Assembly (NCBI RefSeq): GCF_009389715.1
Contig: NC_052399.1
Span: 2,558,938 to 2,622,937 of the forward strand
Direction of reading: 5' to 3'
Source: Phoenix dactylifera
Lineage: Eukaryota; Streptophyta; Magnoliopsida; Arecales; Arecaceae
Length of the DNA stretch: 64,000 nucleotides
The translations under genes and the position numbers were made by a program. Each line of letters starts with the position of its first letter. The stretch's first letter is position 1. Shown here piece by piece: positions 53,319-61,141 of the stretch. Below the pieces are notes generated by a model. The model saw nothing but the letters and a program-made list of their open reading frames with translations, did no database searches and was not told where the DNA came from.

Positions 53319-53693
53319 TAGAGCTGATCACGAGCCTTCTGGCCCGCCCAGCCCGTCCAGCCCGTCCAGCCCGGCCCGGAATTTTTCGGGCTTGGGCATT
53401 AAAAAAAGGCTCATGGGTCGAGCCTGGGCAAGAAAAGCGGCCCGACCAAAAAAATCGGGCCGGGCCTGGTTGGGCCATTCTGGCCAATTTTCTGATTCCA
53501 AATAAAGAAAAAATCGGGCTTGTCGGGTCGGGCCGGGCTAGACGGGCCTAGAACCAGATTTATAAAGTCGGGTCGGATTTGGACAAAAATTTAAGCCCGA
53601 CAGTCGGGCCGGGCCGGGGCATAGCCATCGGGCCTAATTTCTGCTGTAGAGCCCGGCCCGAGCTCGGCCTGGCCCGGATTTTGATCAGCTCTA
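53319..53693. mobile_element. hAT-type MITE, array copy 5
   Basis: 375 bp. Right end TGATCAGCTCTA and right flank GACACGAG, both as in copy 1. One internal CCTATCGGGTCGGG repeat is missing compared with the other copies. Confidence 0.9.
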
Positions 53694-54081
53694 GACACGA
53701 GTCAAGGAGCATGCAAGGACTGGAACAAAAACTTCAACCACAGGGTTGAGCAAAAGGCGTGTCAGTAGACGGCAGAGGCTGTGCCTGTTGGAAAAAACTT
53801 AAATGCGCACGCGACCCGAATGCAAGGACTGGAACAAAAACTTCAACCACAGAGCTGAGCAAAAGGCGTGTCAGTAGACGGCAGAGGCTGCGCCTGTTGG
53901 AAAAAACTTAAATGCGCACGCGGCCAAATCTCGGGCCGCATGCGCATTTGAGAAAAAGGAAACTCCAGTAGGCTTCCGCGTTTAAAATCAGGTTATTTGG
54001 ATTTGAGCCGGGGACCATGCATCTCGTGGCTCTAATTGGCCGGTCATGCACGTGCGCATTTGAGAACAGCATTTCACTGGG

Positions 54082-54470
54082 GCAAAATGGTAATTTTGCC
54101 CCTAATCATATATCCCGATGTATACCCTTCAATTTCATCTCTTTCAGAACACGAAAAATTAGGAAAAAATATGAAAAAAAAATTGGAGAAAAGTTCTTCC
54201 TCCTTCTAGCCACTTGTGATTTTTATTCTTGCTCTTTTATATTTTATTTTATTCTTTTACTTTCGTTCTTTGCTGGATCTGCAAGTCCAATCGGGTTCGC
54301 TTTGACTTCTTTCAAGACGTGCCGAAGAAGAAGTTGTAAAGTCGTTGTAGCTCAGAGGAGGATTGCCGGGAGACCCGTACGTGGGGGGCAAATACTTCTT
54401 TGGGACAACGTCTACGCGCTTCGATCTGTCTTCAATCAGGCTACTTTCTTCTAACTTTATTTTTAATTTA
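54082..54470. other. possible LTR-like sequence beyond the array
   Basis: Directly after the fifth unit comes single-copy sequence that includes GCCGGGAGACCCGTACGTGG and a pyrimidine-rich stretch. The preceding TGTTGGAAAAAAC at about 53897 resembles the start of a Copia LTR, so the outermost ~540 bp might be a solo LTR that seeded the array. No matching PBS or second LTR is visible. Confidence 0.25.
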
Positions 54471-54930
54471 ATATTAGTAGATCTGTAGGATTTGAAATTT
54501 TATGATATAAATTTATTAAATGCATAGATTTATTTTGTGCTAGAATAGATTTATTTTGCATTAAAATAGAATTATTTGGATGCCGAATGATATATATATA
54601 TATGTATATATTATTTTTTTAAGATTTTTCTTTAATTACATTTATAGATTTATTTATTTATTTAGATAATATATTGCTAACATTGCCGCCCAAAAAAATA
54701 TTAGGCAAAAAACAAAGTTGATGAATATGGTAAACAATTATCCAACCCATATTCGAATATCCATTTCTATTGATAACTTTGTTTAATTTTAAAATTTTTT
54801 TACATATATATTCTTCTAAATATTTAAATTTATATAAATATTTTTTTAAAATTTATATTTATATATATATATTCTCATAAAATACTTATTTTATATATAT
54901 ATATATATATATTTTGCGTATATGTATTTA
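54471..54930. other. AT-rich spacer
   Basis: Very AT-rich, with TA runs and half-arms of the foldback family seen at 29293-29804. No gene. Confidence 0.4.
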
Positions 54931-55421
54931 TGTTATTTAACACCGTTAAAAAAAATAGTAGTTTAAAATTAAAATAACAAAAATACTCTTAATAAATATA
55001 TATGTAAAAAAAAATTTATAAGAATATACATATAAGATGAGATGGCTGCTATGATGATATGAAAAAAACTGTAATGGGCATAAGACCCGGACAATTGGTT
55101 CATGGAAATGGACGGGAAAATACTGTACGCTCTGGTACGAAGTCTATATGATATGACCTGATGGAATTGCTATGGAAGGTGTAGTTGTTGGCTTTGGAAA
55201 GTAGTCCAACTTTGGTCTATAACCTATGCCTATAAGCATGATTAGGATGGCTATGTGGGAGTCGTCGCACTATCTTAAAATCGTTGACAAATACAAAATA
55301 AAAATTTCACAAAAGCACTTAAGCTCACTTATATACACAAACATAATGTTAATGACATGAGGCAAATTACTTATGACGGAATATTAGCTTAGCTCCCAAA
55401 GGATAATTCTAGTGGTGTCAG

Positions 55422-55481
<60 letters not shown>
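55422..55481. repeat. (TA)n microsatellite
   Basis: About 60 bases of TA, in the first copy of the duplication. Confidence 0.95.
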
Positions 55482-55484
<3 letters not shown>

Positions 55485-56743
55485 ATATATAAGCGATTAA
55501 TATACGAATCTATCCGGATATGGATAGAGATTGTCCCATCAGAAAAGCAAGCTAATATGAAGAGAGAGGTAAAAGTGGACCGAATATTATACGTCCGGAT
55601 CTGTTTTTGTATCCGAATCTATTTAGATATGGATAAAAATTTGAGCATCCAATTAATATCCGTATGTTTTTGTCAGTTTTCTGCAATGGAATTGGATTTT
55701 GGAAGATGGTCTGAGAATCTTTTTGTCCTAGAGGGGAGCTGGGAGACACCAAGTTCAGTCCAATCAGCCATATAGATAAAAAATAGTGTGATATGAAATT
55801 TGGCTTGTAGACCGACTTTGTAAATCATGGGTCATCTGTTCTGACTGGAAGTCAATTGCAAGTCTTTCGAGTCATGGGTCACCCAGCACCTCATAATTAT
55901 GATATGACCAAATTAGGTTTGTCCAATTCCTTTTCCAAAAGTATAAAGAGTGTGGACCCGTTTCCAGATCCAAACAAAAAACTGGATCTAGTCGAAATCA
56001 CTCAGAACCCAACATAATCCGATCCATTTGCATCCCTATCCGCCCTCCAATAATACTCATGTCATTAAAAAAATTAGTGATTTAAAATTAAAATAACGAA
56101 ATTCTTAATAGATAAACATACAAATTTTTTTTATAAAGTATAGATATAAATAGCAATTTTTGAGAATATTTATGTAAACAAGTTCTAAGTGAAGTGAGAT
56201 GGCGCCGTAACGACGGAAAAAACTCAAACAGACGGAGGAAGCCTCATCTTGGTGGCCTCCGGTTCTTTGCATCCGATCCGCCGGCCCTGCTGCCTCTTTT
56301 GCATGGAGATGGAAGGTTTTTTTTTTGCTAGAACATGAAGAGCTAGCCGTTCTCGGGCATCGCTACTGGTGTTAATTTGATCGTTGTTATAGTAGTGTAA
56401 TGGGCATAAGACTCGGATCATTGGTTCATGAAAATGGACAGCAAAATACTGCATGCTCTGGTACAAAGTCTATATGATATGACCTGATGGAATTGCTATG
56501 GAAGGTGTAGTTGTCAGCTGTGGAAAGTAGTCCAACTTTGGTCTATAGCCTATGCCTCTATGCATGGTTAGGATGGCTATGTGGGAGTCGCACTATCTTA
56601 AAATCTTTGACAAACACAAAATAAAAATTTTACAAATACACTTAAGCTCACTTATATACACAAACATAATGTTAATGACATGAGTCAAATTACTTATGAC
56701 AGAATATTAGCTTAGCTCACAAAGGATAATCCTAGCGGAGTTA

Positions 56744-56747
<4 letters not shown>

Positions 56748-56785
<38 letters not shown>
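56748..56785. repeat. (TA)n microsatellite
   Basis: About 38 bases of TA, in the second copy of the duplication at the same relative position. Confidence 0.95.
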
Positions 56786-56791
<6 letters not shown>

Positions 56792-57247
56792 TAATATCCG
56801 AATCTATCCGGATATGGATAAAAGCTGTCCCATCGGAAAAGAAAGCTGATATGAAGATAAGGGTGAAAGTGGACCGGTTAATATTCGTCCGGATTTGTTT
56901 TTGTATCAGAATTTATTTAGATATGGATAAAAATTTGAGCATCCAACTAATATCCGTATCCATATTTATATCCGTCAAATAAAAATAAATATGGATATGA
57001 ATAGATAAATATTCGATCCGTATCCGAATATCTGATTCTATTTATGACTCTATTTAATTTTGTTTTTTTTTTACGTATATATCCTCCTAAATATTTGAAT
57101 TTACATAATTACTCTCTCAAAATTAATATTTGTATATAAACCCTCATGAAACACTTGTTATAGGTATACCTTTTCTTTTTCATTTTCCTTGCATATATAC
57201 CCAGCCCAAATTATGTGTGGGCTGATCAATGGACCGGGCCCTGATCA

Positions 57248-57922
57248 CAGCCCAACTTACTTTACTCCATGCAATAAATCACAAAGTTCAATGGACCATA
57301 CGTGAGAGAAAACTGAATGCTCTCTTGCAGAATTTAAATTAATGAAAAATACACATAGTCCTAGGTGGATACTTTGACATCCTCCCTTACCATAAAAGAA
57401 AACATTTTTAATTTGCTTCCATCATCTAAAGAAAATGTCAAGCAGGCAATGAAACTCTGTCCATGGGGATCATGGTGCTATTCGCTCTATCTCTGCCTTT
57501 CCTAGCCTGAAAAAAAAAAGTACAACGAAAGAAATGGCCGAGCTATAGAGGTTCACTTCTATTATGGTTCCTTGGTCTTCTAGCTTGGTAAGCAGAAGTA
57601 TGGCTTTCTATGAAATAGGGGTCAGTGTGAAGTAGGCAGACATTCGGCAATCAAACAGTGCAGCAAAGAAACTTACTTCCTTCTCCCAATTGGTAAATAT
57701 CATAATGAATCCATAGAAAAGGTCTTGAACGAAAAGAGCACATATTATGTCGATTCAATGACCCTGTTCATCACAATTGTGAATATCATGATTTTGTATG
57801 CATCCCGTCATCTGACACTAACTGCATGAGAAACAAAAAAAACAATAATAACAACTAGATTGAGGGAGACCCATGCACCTTCTCTCCCATATGAGCCACA
57901 AACGTTAAGAGAACGAATACCC
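57248..57922 (-). pseudogene. duplicated 3' fragment of the MATE gene
   Basis: This region copies 42387-43170 with an internal replacement. The last MATE exon is present at 57504-57436, open with the same stop. Exon 7 is at 57763-57677 with conserved splice sites but a TGA where the functional gene has TGG. Traces of exon 6 intron sequence run to ~57922. Exons 1-6 are absent. It is the same orientation as the functional gene, 15 kb away. This is a truncated, nonsense-bearing copy, not an expressed transporter. Its position next to candidate CACTA subterminal repeats suggests capture by a transposon. Confidence 0.9.
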
Positions 57923-58255
57923 ATAAGTGAGATCTACCACATCAAGAAACTGAATTATGTACTAAACTTTCAGAAGTCCGTGGCTCATTACAACTTACAA
58001 GACAAGCATTTTTTGAAGTTTTTGGTAAATTTTCTGTGGGCTACAATTTATCTTGTTCTTGAAGCAAAGACGGAGTCTTCCAAAGAGTTAAGGAGACCGG
58101 ACAAAGTACTCCTAGAATTGATAAAATTATGTAACGATGCCATACTGAATGCTCCATTCTTGTTCTGTTTATACAGTAGGAGAAGCATTGTTCGGTATTA
58201 CTACCACCAGAAGATTAAAGAGCGAGTTAAATTTCTCGATAGTCTTTCTATTTAG
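57860..58255 (+). CDS. unidentified 131-aa open frame
   Basis: An open frame whose first ~20 residues overlap the MATE fragment in antisense. From about residue 22 on (IPISEIYHIKK...) it lies in unrelated sequence. The remainder is Leu/Lys/Tyr-rich with balanced composition, for example FLWATIYLVLEAKTESSKEL and SRRSIVRYYYHQKIKERVKF, more protein-like than the surrounding AT-rich chance frames. I recognise no family. It could be an exon of a captured host gene or part of a transposon protein. The true 5' border is probably a splice or capture junction near 57923. Confidence 0.35.
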   Translation: MRETHAPSLPYEPQTLRERIPISEIYHIKKLNYVLNFQKSVAHYNLQDKHFLKFLVNFLWATIYLVLEAKTESSKELRRPDKVLLELIKLCNDAILNAPFLFCLYSRRSIVRYYYHQKIKERVKFLDSLSI

Positions 58256-58429
58256 GGAGAAGACGTTTTTCTTTGCCATCAATCATTGGATTGACTACTC
58301 TTAAACTGCAACCACACGATCAGAACGCTCCCCACTTTTAGGAACAAATGGCTTTATGGTTGTAATTAAGGGACAGTTGTGACTACATATTCTTGTAGAA
58401 ATAATAATAAAATGCACCTCATGTTACAG
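58256..58429. other. short spacer
   Basis: No recognisable feature between the unidentified frame and the motif-rich region. Confidence 0.4.
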
Positions 58430-58581
58430 TCGTCCTCATAGTAAATTCTATGCAGATCAACATCTGCATATATTTTTTATGCAACTAATGTATGCCTCGA
58501 TGTCCGTATGGAAGTTTTATGCGTCATGATGATGCTATGGTGTCCTCAATTCTACGCGTCACGGTGAAGCTATCCGCCGTA
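58430..58581. repeat. left part of a TATGCG/CCGCATA motif-rich region
   Basis: Repeated short motifs in both orientations (TTCTATGCAGATCAAC, TTTTATGCGTCATGATG, CTACGCGTCACGG) match those at 63631-64000. The LINE inserted here split one region into two parts. See the right part for interpretation. Confidence 0.65.
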
Positions 58582-58599
58582 GAAGGTTTGTTTGTACTG

Positions 58600-58960
58600 A
58601 CGAAACTCTGAGAAAGCGCCAACGGCTATCCCGCTGTTGACAGGTTACCGACGTTCACAACGGCTAGTATCCCGCCGGAGCACCTTCCGGCGGTGTGCTA
58701 GGCGACGGGGTCTCCCCGGTGTTGCGAGAGGCCAGCCGCCTAAGGTCTCCGGGCGGCGGGGCGAGCGACACGACTGCTTGGCTCTGAGAAAGTGGCCCTG
58801 AGACGAGGCCGGCGCAGCGGACCAGGGGCACTGAGAAACCGGCGAACCCCTCGGCGGTGTGCTAGGCGACGGGGGTTCTCTGGTGTCGCGGGAGGCCAGC
58901 CACCCAAGGTCTTCGGGCGGCGGGGCGAACGACACAAACACCTCGGCGATCCCTGGGCTG
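58600..58960 (+). repeat. two 5' UTR monomers of the LINE
   Basis: GGTGTGCTAGGCGACGGGG and the following ~80 bases occur at about 58692 and again at about 58856. CTGAGAAAG followed by C/T-rich sequence occurs near 58609 and 58785. Together they make two imperfect ~165-175-bp repeats ahead of ORF1, a layout like the promoter monomers known from some animal L1 elements. Confidence 0.75.
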
Positions 58961-58996
58961 CTACTACTTACTCTCCTCTTCCTTGCAGGGCCTCCG

Positions 58997-60241
58997 ATGG
59001 ATCCGAAGGGGAAGCAACCGGCGGGGACGGCAACGGAAGGACCGGCGAGAGGAAAAAGTAAGGGCCCTAACGCTTGGACGAGGCCGGGGCCGTGGGTGAC
59101 TCAGTGGCCCACGGCTGCGGAGGTGGAGCGGCTGAGCCGCTGCTTCCCGGAGGTCTTGACTCCTCCGGAGGAACCGATTGCGGCGGCCCGGCTCGAGTGG
59201 GAAGGGAGGGCGGCGGTGGCCCGTAGCTTCGGCCGCCGCGTCCCAGCAGAGTGGGTGGCGAAAGATGTCGCCGCCTGCTCAAAGTTGAAGGAGGTGGTGG
59301 CCATCCCGCTTGCGGACGGCTACCTGGCCCTGAGGTTCCGGTCGACGGAGGACCGGGACCGGGCGTTGAGCGACGGCCCGTGGGTGGTGGCCGGGCAACT
59401 GCTCGCCATGACCCCATGGGTTCCCGATTTCGAACCAGGGGAGGAGGCTGTGCAGACGGCCACCGTGTGGCTCCGCTTGCCCCGTCTGCCGCCGGAGTAC
59501 TGGTCTACGTCAACCATATTCCATATTGCCGCTCGGGCGGGCCGGCCGGTCGCCGTGGACAGCGTCACGGAGCAACGCCAGGCGATGGGATTCGCCCGTG
59601 TGAAGGTGGTGGTCGACACGACCAAGCCTCTGCTACCGGGAGTGCTGATCCAGGGGAAGACGAAAGTGCGATGGCAGCCTTTCGTCTTCGAAAGTGTCTC
59701 GGCCCTGTGCTCCCGGTGCGGGCGAATGGGCCACCAGGCAGGGACTTGCCGCTTTCCGGCGACCCCTTGCGCTACTGGGGCTTCGAGTTCGTCCCCGGCG
59801 GAGGCGAACCAGGGGGGTGGGCCTGCTCAACCATCTTCGGGCAGTGGGGAGGAGGCGCAGGGACCGATCTATGGTCCCTGGATGATGGCGTCACGATAGA
59901 GACCCCATCGGGAGCCCCCGCCGCGACCGGGGAAGACGAGTGAGCCGCACTCGGGGCCCGGTTCGTCTTCGACTCGGCCGCCGCCCCCGGTGGCTCGCCC
60001 AACTTCGCCAGTGTCCCCGGCGGACACCGACGGCTGGCAAAAGCCAGCGAAGGTGGCACGCCGCCGGTCTCCGCTCGCCGGGGGGGGGATGGGCTCCCGG
60101 CGCTCTCCTTCGGCCCCCTCCAAGCTGACTCGGACGATCTCCTGTCCGAGTTGGGGGATCCGGGGCCGAGTCTGTGTCTCGGCGAAGGCCCGAGTCGGGC
60201 CGATCCGGAGTCCAGCCGGGCGGCTGCGGCCCGCGTCCTAA
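58997..60241 (+). pseudogene. LINE ORF1 (DUF4283 and CCHC), one in-frame TAG
   Basis: The ATG at 58997 begins MDPKGKQPAG. Residues ~50-235 match the DUF4283 RNA-binding region of plant LINE ORF1 (LADGYLALRFRSTEDRDRAL, WLRLPRLPPEYWSTS). A zinc knuckle CSRCGRMGHQAGTC is at 248-261 (CX2CX4HX4C). A TAG at 59897-59899 stops the 300-residue product. The same frame is then open to a TAA at 60239-60241, including the typical TDGWQKPAKVARRR C-terminal motif. The TAG is therefore probably a single CAG-to-TAG change in an intact 414-residue ORF1. The product would coat the LINE RNA. Confidence 0.88.
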
Positions 60242-61141
60242 CCCAGAAGCGGCCGAGGCCGCTGGCGGGCCTTGGCCCAGCTGGGGAGTCTTGGCAGGGA
60301 GCCCAACTGGCCCTTACCGTTGTGGGCCGGGGCCAACATCACGGGCCAGCCCAGCGCGCCCGGGCCCAGAGGGCCGGGCGTCGGGGCCGGGGCCGTGGGC
60401 CGGTGGGGGCGGCCCAAGATGGGGGCCGTGCGCTCGGCGCGGCTGACGCCGTTGGCGCGCCACGCGCCGCTGTCGCGCCGCGCGCCATCGGCGCGTCCAC
60501 ATCCAGGGACGCACCGCCCGGTGCTGTGGTCGCGAGGGCCCAGGTTCCGCTGGGCCCGCGCGACGTTACGCGCGGCCAGCAGGCCGCGCGGTCTGCTGTG
60601 GAACCGCGGGTGGTGGGCCTTCCGGCCCAGCCCGCGGTTGCATCCTTGGGCCAAGCTGATGCTGGCCCAACGGCCCAGCCAGCTTCGGGCCCGGGGAGTT
60701 GCGCCGTACTCGCGGTGCAGGGCCTGGGCGAGGAGTCTGCTGGGCCTTTTCGGTACAGCCCCCCTCTCGAGGAGAGCACGGTGGCCACGCCCCCCTGAGT
60801 GAGGTACAGCCATGGGCTGTGCAGGGTGGTACTGGCCCCGATGGAGTCTTCCGGTTTGGCCCTCTGCCCCTGGTTGCGGATGAGCAGGGGGAAGCCTCCT
60901 CTAGCGGGAGCAGGGCCAGGGATCACCTCAGGCCTTTTCCGGAGGGGTGTCAGGCCGCGCCACCGAGACCAGGAGAGGGTACGGACCACATGACTACCGT
61001 GCAGCGTATCAGGGCGGCAGTCATGCAGTCCACTCCTGACGAGCAGGGGATGGGCCCAGGCATCGTACCTGAGGCTGGCCCCGCTAGCTCAGGAGATGAT
61101 GTGGCAGAAACATTTCCCATAATGTTCTGCTGGCTCAGGAG
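60242..61141 (+). other. ORF1-ORF2 linker of the LINE, endonuclease absent
   Basis: About 0.9 kb of very GC-rich, Pro/Ala/Gly/Arg-coding low-complexity sequence. None of the three forward frames shows the endonuclease start (WNxRGL type) or catalytic motifs. An 18-bp direct repeat GCTCAGGAGATGATGTGG (61087-61104 and 61133-61150) sits at the end, where recognisable RT sequence begins. This suggests the place where the endonuclease and RT N terminus were lost. Confidence 0.7.

Larger units (their letters stand above)
50010..54081. repeat. five-unit tandem array (~814 bp/unit) upstream of MATE
   Basis: Five consecutive units, boundaries near the G-run plus GTAACCAA motif, repeat with spacing 826, 807, 814 and 815 bp (measured at the MITE starts). 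Each unit contains a hAT-type MITE of 370-389 bp, the word GACACGAG (or a one-base variant) on both sides of the MITE, a ~109-bp internal tandem duplication (GCAAGGACTGGAACAAAAAC...), a hairpin GCGGCCAAATCTCGGGCCGC-type motif, and a CACGTG (50801, 51608, 52424, 53238, 54049). Units are nearly identical, implying recent amplification. The array begins ~110 bp upstream of the MATE ATG at 49900, so it occupies the proximal promoter or includes the transcription start. All open frames in it, though conserved between copies, are repeat by-products. Confidence 0.95.
54931..56965. repeat. diverged ~700-900-bp direct duplication
   Basis: About 54931-55670 and 56055-56965 are copies of one sequence. 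They share AAAATTAAAATAAC, GGGCATAAGAC, TATATGATATGACCTGATGG, GGAAAGTAGTCCAACTTTGG, AATATTAGCTTAGCTC and ATGGATAAAAATTTGAGCAT in the same order, roughly 1.33 kb apart over the aligned core. Each contains a long TA microsatellite at the same relative place (55422-55481 and 56748-56785). No coding potential. Confidence 0.85.

Noticed and set aside
50664..53505. Open frames conserved across array units (starting near 50664, 51471, 52287 and 53101 on +, and others on -)
   Set aside because: They are the same repeat sequence read repeatedly. They run across the MITE or end at the G-run, vary in length with indels, and show no known domain, so conservation reflects recent duplication.
60151..60798. 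215-residue Ala/Gly/Arg-rich + strand frame in the LINE linker
   Set aside because: Low-complexity, overlaps the genuine ORF1 C terminus in another frame, and has no endonuclease motifs, so it is not counted as a gene.
59067..60989. Long minus-strand frames opposite LINE ORF1 and linker
   Set aside because: Antisense shadows in a very GC-rich element where stop codons are rare.
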